Origin: Myxococcales bacterium
Lineage (GTDB): Bacteria; Myxococcota_A; Polyangia; Polyangiales; Polyangiaceae
NCBI GenBank assembly: GCA_025355005.1
Contig: JANXLV010000019.1
Coordinates: forward strand, 1 to 64,000
Direction of reading: 5' to 3'
Length of the DNA stretch: 64,000 nt
The notes under the pieces are model-generated. The model made no database searches. It was not told the DNA's origin and saw nothing but the letters and a program-made list of their open reading frames with translations. Shown here in pieces: positions 25,916-34,069 of this stretch. Numbering within the stretch: the first letter of the stretch is position 1; every line of letters begins with the position of its first letter. The position numbers were made by a program, and so were the translations under genes.

Positions 25916-26593
25916 ATGAAGCTGCATTTTCATCCGGTCTCTACTGCCTCGCGTCCCGTGCTCCTCTTCTGCGCGGAGGCCGGCATCAAGTTCGACCCCG
26001 TCGTCGTCGACATCATGGTCGGTGAGCACATGAAGGATCCCTTCACCAAGCTGAACCCCAGCGGCATGATCCCCGTGCTCGAGGACGGCGACTTCATCCT
26101 GTCCGAGTCGTCCGCGATCATGAAGTACCTGGCGGACAAGACCGACTCCCCCGCCTACCCGAAGGACCTGAAGAAGCGCGCGCGCGTCAACGAGCGCATG
26201 GACTGGATCAACACGCAGTTCTACCGCGACTGGGCCTACAACCTCATCTACCCGCAGGCGTTCCCGAGCCACAAGCGCACCTCGGACGCAGCGCACTCGG
26301 GCACCATCGAGTGGGGAAAGAAGAACGTGGAGCGGTGGCTTGCCATCCTGGATAACGACATCATCGGCAAGAACAAGTACCTCTGCGGCGATGAGATCAC
26401 GATCGCGGACTACTTCGCGTCCATCATCGTCGCCGCTGGTGACCTGATCGGCCAGGACCTCTCGCGCTTCCCGAACCTGGCGCGCTGGATGGGCTCCATG
26501 CGCGCACTTTCGAGCTGGAACGTCGTGAACGAGGTCCACAATGGCTTCGCCGCGTCGCTCAAGGGCAAGCCGTTCGTCACCGCTCATTCCTGA
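25916..26593 (+). CDS. Glutathione S-transferase (theta-like)
   Basis: The 225-residue protein has a thioredoxin-fold N-terminal domain (HPVSTASRPV with candidate catalytic Ser near residue 9; NPSGMIPVLEDG; LSESSAIMKYLAD) and an all-helical C-terminal domain. AGAGGG sits just before the ATG. It conjugates or isomerises substrates with glutathione. Its position, divergent from a homogentisate dioxygenase, would suit a maleylacetoacetate isomerase, but the zeta-class SSCS motif is not present, so that remains speculation. Confidence 0.88.
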   Translation: MKLHFHPVSTASRPVLLFCAEAGIKFDPVVVDIMVGEHMKDPFTKLNPSGMIPVLEDGDFILSESSAIMKYLADKTDSPAYPKDLKKRARVNERMDWINTQFYRDWAYNLIYPQAFPSHKRTSDAAHSGTIEWGKKNVERWLAILDNDIIGKNKYLCGDEITIADYFASIIVAAGDLIGQDLSRFPNLARWMGSMRALSSWNVVNEVHNGFAASLKGKPFVTAHS

Positions 26594-26609
26594 TCATTTC
26601 GAGCGACCG

Positions 26610-28118
26610 TTGACGGATTTTCCGGAGACGATCCCCGCGCTGCTCACGTGGCGCGCTTCCCTCGCGGGGGCGCGCCCGTGGCTTTTTTTCGAGGGTGATT
26701 CGTACACGCTGACGGATGTCACGAGCGCTGTCGATCGCTTCGCCATTGCACTGGCGGAGCGGGGCGCTCGGCATGGTGATCGCGTCGCGATGGTGCTCGG
26801 CAACAGACCAGAGACGCTGTTCGCGTGGCTCGCCGCGAATCAGCTCGGCGCGATCGCCATGCCGCTCAACCCGGCGTACAAGGCGCCGGAGCTCGCGGGT
26901 GTACTGCGGCTCACGAAGCCGCGCGTACTCGTCGTGGACGAGCACCGCGCGCTCTGCGAAGTTGCGTGTCTCGCGCTCGCGGAGAACGACAGGCCCGCGC
27001 TGGTCTCGCCGGCGGACCTCACGCAGGGGCGTGGAGAAGCGCCGCGAGCGAAGGTCACTGCGGACGACGTCGCGGTCCTCTTGCCCACGTCCGGCACCAC
27101 GGGCTCACCCAAGGCCGTGATGCTCACGCACCGGACGTTCACGCTGACCGCGGAGGCGTTCCCCGCATGGGTGGGGCTCAACGCGGATGATCGCCTGCTT
27201 GCGGTGCTCCCGTTCTTCCACGTGAACGCGCAGGCATACTCCGCCATGGGGGCGCTGGGCTGTGGCGCGGGGCTCGCGCTCTTGCCGAAGTTCTCCGCGT
27301 CGCGGTTCTGGCAGGACGCGAAGCGGCTCGGCGCCACGGAGGTGAATGCCGTGGGCGCCGTCGTGAACATCCTCCTCAAGACAGAGGCGAAGGCCACGGA
27401 TCGCGATCACGCGATGCGTGTAGTCTACACGGCTCTCGCGCTACCGGCGGCGCAGCACCGCAGCTTCGAAGAGCGCTTCGGCGTGAACATGACAGTGGGC
27501 TACGGCCTCTCGGAGTGCACATTCGGCACGATATGGCCGCTTTTTGTGACACCCCGCCACGGCACGATGGGGACGCTTCGGCAGCACCCCCGTCTCGGTG
27601 TGGTGAACAGTGCCCGCGTGGTCCTTGACGACGGCACCGACGCGGCGGACGGCGAGCCCGGCGAGATGTGGCTCAGGAACCCGGCCATGATGCGCGGCTA
27701 CTACGGTGACGAAGCGCGAACGCGCGAGGTGCTCTCTCCCGACGGATGGTTCCGCACGGGCGATCTCGTGCGTCGAGACGCGGACGGCTTCTACACGTTC
27801 GTCGCGCGCAAGAAGGAGGTCATCCGCAGACGCGGAGAGAACGTCGCGGCCGCCGAGATCGAAGGCGTGCTCGCCTCGCACGATCTCGTTCGCGAGGCAG
27901 CGGCGGTGGGCGTGCCCGCGGAGCTCGGCGAAGAGGACATCGTCGCGTACGTGGTGCCGGAGCCTGGCGCGGTGCTGGACGTGGAGGAGCTACGAGCATT
28001 CGCGCGCGAGCGGCTCGCGGACTTCAAGGTGCCGGCGAGGATCCACGTGCGTGAGTCGCTACCGAAGACCGCAACGGAGCGGATCGCGAAGCATCTGCTT
28101 ACGGAGACCCCTGAGTGA
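26610..28118 (+). CDS. Acyl-CoA synthetase / AMP-dependent ligase
   Basis: The 502-residue protein has the P-loop LLPTSGTTGSPKAVMLTHR (about residues 156-174), the YGLSE motif, and the core GWFRTGDLVRRDADGF and RRRGENVAA motifs of the ANL superfamily; the C-terminal Lys lies in LPKTATERIAK. It activates a carboxylic acid as acyl-AMP, then acyl-CoA. I chose the TTG at 26610 (MTDFPETIP), 16 bases after the GST stop; the ATG at 26541 would overlap GST by over 50 bases. It probably shares an operon with the GST. Confidence 0.88.
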   Translation: MTDFPETIPALLTWRASLAGARPWLFFEGDSYTLTDVTSAVDRFAIALAERGARHGDRVAMVLGNRPETLFAWLAANQLGAIAMPLNPAYKAPELAGVLRLTKPRVLVVDEHRALCEVACLALAENDRPALVSPADLTQGRGEAPRAKVTADDVAVLLPTSGTTGSPKAVMLTHRTFTLTAEAFPAWVGLNADDRLLAVLPFFHVNAQAYSAMGALGCGAGLALLPKFSASRFWQDAKRLGATEVNAVGAVVNILLKTEAKATDRDHAMRVVYTALALPAAQHRSFEERFGVNMTVGYGLSECTFGTIWPLFVTPRHGTMGTLRQHPRLGVVNSARVVLDDGTDAADGEPGEMWLRNPAMMRGYYGDEARTREVLSPDGWFRTGDLVRRDADGFYTFVARKKEVIRRRGENVAAAEIEGVLASHDLVREAAAVGVPAELGEEDIVAYVVPEPGAVLDVEELRAFARERLADFKVPARIHVRESLPKTATERIAKHLLTETPE

Positions 28119-28152
28119 CGTGGACGAGACCCGTCCGGCGGCGGAACGCGCG

Positions 28153-28713
28153 CTACTTCTTCACGCGCTCCATCACGGCGGCGTTGGTCGTCACGTTCTT
28201 TCCGTGGATCTCGATGTAGTCCACCGAGCTCAGAAACCCGCCGAGCTTCACGTAGACGTTCGTGAGCTTCGACTCTGCGCCGTTGATGGAGACCTTCGCG
28301 AACGCGGAACACTTTCCGTCTGCGCTCTTCTCCGTGACGATCGTGACGGGGCGCGGCAGCTGCTTCAGGCGGATCGTGTACTCGTCCCGTTTGCCTTCGT
28401 TGCGGATGATGTGCTGCTCGGAGATGCCGTATGCGATGCGCTCGAGCGCGTTGAGGCCGTGCGTGCGGACCGGCGGTGAGCTCTCGAACTCACGCCAGTA
28501 TGGGAAGACCGCGCCTTCGGTCGTGGCCAAACAATCCGGGGAGAGGTGCATCCCGTAGTCGACGCGGTTGTGGTCGTCGCTCTTGTTGATGAAGAAGACG
28601 GTGGGCACGTCGTTCTGCGCGAAACGGATCTCTTCCGCCTCTGCCGTGGCCGGCGAGAGCGTGGCAACGCATGCCAGCGCTAGCGAGAAGAGGGTGCCGC
28701 GAACGAGCCTCAT
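28153..28713 (-). CDS. DUF4833 domain-containing secreted protein
   Basis: The 186-residue protein has a signal peptide (MRLVRGTLFSLALACVATLS, cleaved near AEA), then a compact domain (TVFFINKSDDHNRVDYGMHL; YWREFE; AYGISEQHIIR) that I recognise as DUF4833. Function is unknown; it is presumably periplasmic. The ATG at 28713 places the signal sequence correctly; the frame extends 14 codons further up, but those add a non-signal-like prefix. It is convergent with the acyl-CoA synthetase gene. Confidence 0.8.
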   Translation of the reverse strand: MRLVRGTLFSLALACVATLSPATAEAEEIRFAQNDVPTVFFINKSDDHNRVDYGMHLSPDCLATTEGAVFPYWREFESSPPVRTHGLNALERIAYGISEQHIIRNEGKRDEYTIRLKQLPRPVTIVTEKSADGKCSAFAKVSINGAESKLTNVYVKLGGFLSSVDYIEIHGKNVTTNAAVMERVKK

Positions 28714-28776
28714 GAACTTCCCGCCGTATTTGCAACCAAACGGTCGCAGAAGCAAGCGGTGCGAACGTCGAGCTCT

Positions 28777-29385
28777 TCAGAAATCGAAGGCATATCCAGC
28801 AGCGAGCCCCGCATATGGGAAAGACGTGACGAGCAGGCCACCGGCCGCGTTGGAGCAGGTCCGGCCGCCCCCCGTCTCGCAGCCGTCGGCGACGGGGTTG
28901 GCGAGGTGTGCCCAACCCACGTACGCACGGAGTTCGACGCCCGTGTGGTCGCGGAATTCAATCGACGCCTCGCCATTGGCCCAGAAGGCGCGTTTCCAGT
29001 GCCAGTTCTCGCCGGCGCCAAATGGGTTGGTGTCCGATGCGTCGTACGCGCCGGTCGACATGCCGCCGCCGAGCGAGAACGCGAAGTGGCCCATCGGCGC
29101 ACGGAAGCGCGCCATCGCCGCCTCCTGCATGCCGCCCTTTCCAGCGCCGAGCCCGCCGGAGACCACGAACCAACGAACCGGGGCGAGGTCGATCGACATG
29201 CCACCGAATCCGAGCGGCGTACCGACACCACCATGCACGTCGAACGCGAGCGGCCGCGCCCACAGCGGATCCGTGGGCTTCGATGGCGCGCGCGCGATCG
29301 GTGCCTCCGCCGCCTCGGCGCGAGCGGGCACAGCGAGCAGAAGGAAGGAGAACGCAGCAAAGAAAGCAAAGCGACGCGAAGGCAT
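28777..29385 (-). CDS. Secreted beta-barrel-like envelope protein
   Basis: The 202-residue protein has a signal peptide (MPSRRFAFFAAFSFLLLAVP, then ARA) and alternating aromatic/Gly strands such as FDVHGGVGTPLGFGGMSIDL and GVELRAYVGWAHL, ending GLAAGYAFDF. A terminal Phe is typical for outer-membrane barrels. One Cys pair (DGCETGGGRTC) may form a loop disulfide. The ATG at 29385 was chosen for the signal peptide. Function unknown; it lies upstream of the DUF4833 gene in the same direction, about 60 bases apart. Confidence 0.75.
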   Translation of the reverse strand: MPSRRFAFFAAFSFLLLAVPARAEAAEAPIARAPSKPTDPLWARPLAFDVHGGVGTPLGFGGMSIDLAPVRWFVVSGGLGAGKGGMQEAAMARFRAPMGHFAFSLGGGMSTGAYDASDTNPFGAGENWHWKRAFWANGEASIEFRDHTGVELRAYVGWAHLANPVADGCETGGGRTCSNAAGGLLVTSFPYAGLAAGYAFDF

Positions 29386-29591
29386 TGCTTGGTGTCGAGC
29401 AAGAGGCAGGCCACGACGGACCAGAAGGGCCGACGTGAGGGTCGCGACCAAATCGGCTGAATTTACCTTGGATTTCGGCGCGTCATTCCGTTCGCGGCGG
29501 ACGGGGCCGTGCGGCGCGCGACGCTGCGATCACAGCCACGTGGGAACGGCCGTCCACAGATCGGCATGAATCTGGTAGGAACGCGGTCCTG

Positions 29592-30611
29592 ATGCGCGTG
29601 CTCGTCACAGGCGGAACCGGCTTCTTGGGGCGTCATCTCCTGAACCTCCTCGCGAACCAAGGCGACGAGGTGGTCGCGCTCGTCCGCAAGAAGACACACG
29701 ACGTGGACTCACGCGTGCGGCAGGCGGAGGGCGACATCCTGGACGGGCCCAGCGTGGAGGCCGCCGCGCGCGGCTGCGATGCGCTCTACCACTGCGCCGG
29801 TCGCGTCTCGCGTCGCACCGAGGACGCGGAGATGCTCTACAAGCTCCACGTCGAGGGCACGAAGACCACGCTCGGAGCCGCGAAGAAGGCGGGCATCAAG
29901 CGCGTCGTCGTGGCGAGCACCAGCGGCACGATCGCCGTCAGCGAGAATCCGGATTTCATCGCGACCGAGTCGTTCACGCCGCCGCTCGCGACGATCGCGC
30001 GCTGGCCATACTACCGCTCCAAGTACTTCGCAGAGAGCGCCGCGCTCGACATGAACGCAGCGGACTTCGAGGTCATCTCCGTGAACCCGACGCTGCTGCT
30101 GGGCCCGGGCGACGTGAATGGATCCTCGACCGAGGACGTGCGCCTCTTCCTCGAGAAGAAGATCCCCGCCACGCCCGCGGGCGGTCTGTCCTACGTGGAC
30201 GTGCGCGACGCGGCAGAGGCCATGCGCCTGGCGATGCTGAAGGGCAAGCCGGGCGAGAAGTACCTCATCGGCTCGTGCAACCTCACGCTGTCGGAGTTCT
30301 TCGGCCGTCTCTCGCGCGTGTCGGGGATCCCCGCGCCGAAGTTCACGGTGCCTCGCGCGCCCGTCATCGCGCGCGTCGGTGTCGAGGTCGCGGAGAAGAT
30401 CATGTCGCGCATCGGAATGGCGATGCCGATCGACGCAGTGAGCTTCGACATGGCGCAGTTCTACTGGTACCTGGACGCGACGAAGGCGGAGACGGAGCTC
30501 GGCTGGACCTCGCGCGATCCGCTCGAGACCTTGTACGACACGGTCGAGGACCTGCGCGCGCGCGGCATCGTGTGGCCCGAGACCTTCGCAGAGAACGAAG
30601 CGAGCATCTGA
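29592..30611 (+). CDS. NAD(P)-dependent epimerase/reductase (HpnA/DFR-like)
   Basis: The 339-residue protein starts MRVLVTGGTGFLGRHLLNLL, a Rossmann fold of the extended SDR family. The catalytic pattern is Tyr-x3-Lys in YYRSKYFAESAAL, and LYHCAGRVSRR is a downstream strand. Similar proteins are called hopanoid-associated sugar epimerase or dihydroflavonol-4-reductase-like. The true substrate is unknown. It heads a plus-strand operon with a diacylglycerol kinase-like gene starting 2 bases after its stop, suggesting lipid metabolism. Confidence 0.85.
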   Translation: MRVLVTGGTGFLGRHLLNLLANQGDEVVALVRKKTHDVDSRVRQAEGDILDGPSVEAAARGCDALYHCAGRVSRRTEDAEMLYKLHVEGTKTTLGAAKKAGIKRVVVASTSGTIAVSENPDFIATESFTPPLATIARWPYYRSKYFAESAALDMNAADFEVISVNPTLLLGPGDVNGSSTEDVRLFLEKKIPATPAGGLSYVDVRDAAEAMRLAMLKGKPGEKYLIGSCNLTLSEFFGRLSRVSGIPAPKFTVPRAPVIARVGVEVAEKIMSRIGMAMPIDAVSFDMAQFYWYLDATKAETELGWTSRDPLETLYDTVEDLRARGIVWPETFAENEASI

Positions 30612-30613
30612 TC

Positions 30614-31594
30614 GTGGGCAAAACCCTGGAGGAGCGCGCGACGACGTGGGGTGGTGCGAAGCTGCACCACCCCCTGCTGATCGTGAATCCGAAGTCGGGA
30701 GGCGGCAAGACCGGGCGCGCCTGGCCGGAGCTCTCCAAGGTGATCGCGGCGAAGCTCGGCGAGCACGAGGTCGTCTTCACGGAGCGCGCGGGCCACGGCA
30801 TCGAGCTCGCGCGCGAGGGCGCGAAGGAGGGTGCCACGCTGGTCGTCGCGGTGGGCGGCGACGGGACGTTCAGCGAGATCGTGAGCGGCGTGATCGAGTC
30901 CGGCACGAGCGCGGAGGTCGGCATCATCGGTCAAGGTACCGGTGGTGACTTCCGGCGCACGCTCGGTCTCGACCACCGCCTGGACGCGTATCTCACCGCG
31001 CTCACGGGAGACAAGACGCGCAAGCTGGACGTCGGCAAGGTCACGTTCGACGACAACGGCAAGGAAGGCGCGCGCTACTTCGTGAACATCGTATCCGCCG
31101 GCATGGGCGGCCTCGTCGATCGCTACGTGGCGACAGCGTCGCGCGCGCTCGGTGGAGCCGCGGCGTACTTCGGCGCGTCGCTGAAGGCGCTGCTTCGCGC
31201 GGAGCTGGGGCACGTGCGCGCGGAGATCACGCACGAGGGCAAGACGGAGACGCACCGCATCCGCACGTTCATGCTGGCCATCTGCAACGGGCAGTATTTC
31301 GGCTCTGGAATGCACGTGGCGCCCATGGCGGATCCGGGCGACGGGGTCTTCGAGATCGTCTCATTGGGTCCCACGAACAAGGTCGCGTTCGCGCTCACGT
31401 CGTCGGCGATCTACAAGGGCGACCACCTGAAGCAGCCAGGCGCGATGCACCTGCGAGGCGACAAGATCACGCTGACGCTGGACAACGAGCGCGCCGCGAA
31501 GCCGCATTTTCTGCTCGATCTGGACGGCGAAGCGGTGGGCGGACTGCCGATGACGGTGGAGATGATGAAGGGCGCTGTGACGGTACGGGCGTAG
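30614..31594 (+). CDS. Diacylglycerol kinase-like lipid kinase
   Basis: The 326-residue protein starts at a GTG 2 bases after the epimerase stop. It has the DAGK/YegS catalytic signatures NPKSGGGK (25-32) and GGDGTFSEIVSGV (81-93), and GQGTGGDFRRTL. It phosphorylates diacylglycerol or a related lipid with ATP. The C-terminal FLLDLDGEAVGGLP is the second-domain hallmark. It is translationally coupled to the epimerase; substrate not specified by sequence. Confidence 0.88.
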   Translation: MGKTLEERATTWGGAKLHHPLLIVNPKSGGGKTGRAWPELSKVIAAKLGEHEVVFTERAGHGIELAREGAKEGATLVVAVGGDGTFSEIVSGVIESGTSAEVGIIGQGTGGDFRRTLGLDHRLDAYLTALTGDKTRKLDVGKVTFDDNGKEGARYFVNIVSAGMGGLVDRYVATASRALGGAAAYFGASLKALLRAELGHVRAEITHEGKTETHRIRTFMLAICNGQYFGSGMHVAPMADPGDGVFEIVSLGPTNKVAFALTSSAIYKGDHLKQPGAMHLRGDKITLTLDNERAAKPHFLLDLDGEAVGGLPMTVEMMKGAVTVRA

Positions 31595-31623
31595 TCACCG
31601 GCCCATCAGCATCGGAGTGTCCT

Positions 31624-31679
31624 CCTCGAGCTGACCCAGATGGCGCCCCGCCGTGGCCTGGTTCACCGCGAGCTCGAGG
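31624..31679. repeat. Inverted repeat, 9-bp arms
   Basis: CCTCGAGCT (31624-31632) is perfectly complementary to AGCTCGAGG (31671-31679) with a 38-base GC-rich loop. It lies in the 139-base gap between the diacylglycerol kinase-like and GST-ABM genes. It could be a terminator stem without a U-tract, or incidental. Confidence 0.4.
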
Positions 31680-31682
31680 GGG

Positions 31683-31698
31683 TCTGCATTTTTGCAGA
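31683..31698. promoter_or_regulatory. Palindrome TCTGCA-TTTT-TGCAGA
   Basis: A perfect 6-bp inverted repeat with a TTTT centre lies 36 bases before the GST-ABM start. It looks like a small operator or hairpin; no regulator can be named. Confidence 0.35.
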
Positions 31699-31733
31699 GG
31701 ACGCCAGCGCCCGATCGGTCCAAGCTCCGGCCC

Positions 31734-32750
31734 ATGGATCTCGAGCTACACATGTTCCAGAAGAACTACTCCTCATGGTCGATGCGGCCCTGGCTGCTCC
31801 TCGTGGCGGCAGGCGCCACATTCCGTGAGGTGATGCACTGGCCGCAGGAGGCGACCTTCCGCGAGGGCATCCGCGCCGTGAGTCCGACGGGCAAGGTGCC
31901 GCTCCTTCGCGATGGCAACGTCACCGTGTGGGAGTCGCTCGCCATCGCCGAGTACATCGCGGAGCTGTTCCCGGAAGCGGGCCTCTGGCCAGAGGATCGG
32001 GCCGCGCGTGCGTGGGGGCGGGCAGTGAGCGCGGAGATGCATTCCGGGCTCGCTGATCTGCGGCGGAACTGCCCCATGAACCTTGCACGCAGAGCGCCCC
32101 TTCCACACGTGGACCCGGCCACGCGTCGCGACGTCGCGCGCTTCGATGCGATCGTGACGGAAGGGCGCGCGCGCTTCGGCGGTCCCTACCTCTCCGGGAA
32201 GTTCTCCGTTGCGGACGCGATGTTCGCGCCCGTCGTCACGCGCATCATCTCGTACGAGCACGACGTGAGCCCTGACACGCGCGCGTACGTGGAGACGATG
32301 CGAGCGAATCCGTCAGTGGATCGCTGGTATCGCGAGGCCGCGGTGGAGGCAGAGGGGCGGCCCGCGCAGATCTCGCCGGTCACCGGCCCGGAGGTCCTCC
32401 GCGGCGTGAGGCCAGCGGAGCAAGTGCCCGACGCGCCGTGCTGGGCGGTGATCTTCGAGAGCCAGCTCGACCCCGACACGTCGCGTCCGGAAGAGAGGGC
32501 CGAGTACGATGCGCTGGCAGCGCGCATGGCGGAGCTCGCGCAGAAGCAGCCCGGATGGCTGGGCATCCGCAGCGCGCGCGGCGCCGATGGCTTCGGGATC
32601 ACCGTGTCCTACTGGGACTCGATGGACGCGATCGCGGCGTGGCGCGCGCATGGGCAGCATCGCGAGGCGCAGGCCATGGGAAAGAGCCGCTTCTATGCGA
32701 GCTACGACGTCCGCGTCGCACGCGTAGAGCGGACCAGAACGCATCGGTGA
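31734..32750 (+). CDS. Glutathione transferase fused to antibiotic-biosynthesis-monooxygenase (ABM) domain
   Basis: The 338-residue protein starts at the ATG at 31734 (MDLELHMFQKNYSSWSMRPW). Residues about 1-215 form a two-domain GST (SSWSMRPWLLLVAAG, SPTGKVPLLRDG, ESLAIAEYIAELFPE). Residues about 235-335 form a ferredoxin-like ABM/DUF4188-type domain (CWAVIFESQLDP, QPGWLGIRSARG, YWDSMDAIAAWRAHGQH). ABM domains oxidise or bind small aromatic compounds. Combining both in one chain suggests a detoxification protein. Both halves keep their core motifs. Confidence 0.85.
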   Translation: MDLELHMFQKNYSSWSMRPWLLLVAAGATFREVMHWPQEATFREGIRAVSPTGKVPLLRDGNVTVWESLAIAEYIAELFPEAGLWPEDRAARAWGRAVSAEMHSGLADLRRNCPMNLARRAPLPHVDPATRRDVARFDAIVTEGRARFGGPYLSGKFSVADAMFAPVVTRIISYEHDVSPDTRAYVETMRANPSVDRWYREAAVEAEGRPAQISPVTGPEVLRGVRPAEQVPDAPCWAVIFESQLDPDTSRPEERAEYDALAARMAELAQKQPGWLGIRSARGADGFGITVSYWDSMDAIAAWRAHGQHREAQAMGKSRFYASYDVRVARVERTRTHR

Positions 32751-32783
32751 GTCGGAGCGGACGCAGGCCTCTCCCGCATCGGA

Positions 32784-34016
32784 CTACTGGCAGCCGTGGC
32801 CTTCGCGTTTTCGTTGCGCGACGATGAGGGGCTTCATCAGGTATGGCTTCGCGGCGCAGATCTTCGTGTTGGCCTTCACCGCGAGGTCCTTGTCTCCGGA
32901 CGCCTCGTAGGCGCGCGCGAGGACATAGAGATCCTGCACGTCCGAGTCCTTCTCCATGTCGACCTTCTTGCCGAACGTTGCGGCTTGCTTCCCCTGCCCT
33001 TGCCGCTCCGCGAAGAACGTGGCGAGCACGGCGGCGCCGTCGTTGTCCTTCTCCCTGGTCGCGAGCGCGTCGTAGTCGGCCTTCGCGGCGGTGGCGGCGG
33101 CGAGCACCTTCTGCTTGTTCTCGGCCTTGCCGGTCATCGCGAGCTCGAGGAGCAAGTAGCTGCGGTCCCACTTCTCGTGCAGGCGCAGCTTGTTCTTCTT
33201 CTCCTCGGGAAGAACGGAATGATCGGCGGCGGCGCGCGCCTCTTCGACCTCGGCGAGCGCGGCGGTGAGGTCGCCCTCGGCCCAGTGCACCCAGGTGAGC
33301 TCGTTGTGGAGCCAGAACTCCAGGTCATCCTCGGGGTGGCTCTTTGCCTCGCGCACCAGCGCGGAGAGACCTGCGCGCGCGGCGCCAAGGTTGCCCGCGC
33401 CCGCGCCTTCCACTGCCGCGTCGTACGCCGCCTTGTGACGTCCGCGCAGGTCGTCCATCGTGGCCTCGGTCTTTGCGTCGCCTGCGATGGCCTTGCGCAC
33501 GGCGTCCACGCGCTCGTTCGGGATCACGAGCGCAAGGTTGTATTGTACAATCACATAGCGGGTGCCGTTGCGCACGAGCACGCCGCTGCCGCGCGTGGGT
33601 CCGATGCGCGCGCTCGTGAGGTCCTCGTCGAAGTAGCCCACGCTGCCGTCCGCGTTGAATGAGACCGCGCGGCGCGACGCCTTGTACGCCCAGCCGTGCC
33701 CCGCTGCGAAATGCGGATGCGCATAGGCGCGGAACGCAGCCAGATCCCAGCGCTCCTTCGCGTCCGTGCCCAGGAACACGGCGTTCGGTGCGAAGTGCCC
33801 GAAGTAGCGGTTCTCGTCGGCCGCAGCGGCGGCCGCGTGCAGATCGTCGAGCTCGGCCGAGACCTCCTGCGCGCGGGCGTTGAGCTCCTTCTGACCGAGC
33901 TCGATCTTGGCGGGAGGCGCGGCCGTGGGCAGCGTGGGCGGCTCCGCGGGAGTGCAGGCGCCTAGCGCAAGCGAGATCAGAAGGGCGAGCGACGAAGAAA
34001 TGACGAGGCGGTTCAT
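32784..34016 (-). CDS. Lipoprotein with NTF2-like and helical-repeat (TPR-like) domains
   Basis: The 410-residue protein has the lipobox LALGAC (Cys 21). Residues about 50-170 look like a SnoaL/NTF2-like cone (DENRYFGHFAPNAVFLGTDA, FAAGHGWAYKASRRAV). The C-terminal half is Ala/Lys/Glu-rich helical repeat material (WVHWAEGDLTAALAEVEEAR; LYVLARAYEASGDKDLAV), TPR-like. Probably periplasmic; function unknown. It is divergent from the NADPH oxidase gene with 53 bases between starts. Confidence 0.8.
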   Translation of the reverse strand: MNRLVISSSLALLISLALGACTPAEPPTLPTAAPPAKIELGQKELNARAQEVSAELDDLHAAAAAADENRYFGHFAPNAVFLGTDAKERWDLAAFRAYAHPHFAAGHGWAYKASRRAVSFNADGSVGYFDEDLTSARIGPTRGSGVLVRNGTRYVIVQYNLALVIPNERVDAVRKAIAGDAKTEATMDDLRGRHKAAYDAAVEGAGAGNLGAARAGLSALVREAKSHPEDDLEFWLHNELTWVHWAEGDLTAALAEVEEARAAADHSVLPEEKKNKLRLHEKWDRSYLLLELAMTGKAENKQKVLAAATAAKADYDALATREKDNDGAAVLATFFAERQGQGKQAATFGKKVDMEKDSDVQDLYVLARAYEASGDKDLAVKANTKICAAKPYLMKPLIVAQRKREGHGCQ

Positions 34017-34069
34017 GAGGCGGCCAGCATAGACGAAAGCGACGCTCGCGGCCTAGACTCGCGCGCCTC

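Noticed and set aside
24661-26025. 454-codon plus-strand frame
   Set aside because: Antisense to the reductase domain of the fusion and overlaps the GST start; Arg-rich shadow.
25916-26593. GST as maleylacetoacetate isomerase of the homogentisate pathway
   Set aside because: Lacks the zeta-class SSCS motif; location alone is not enough.
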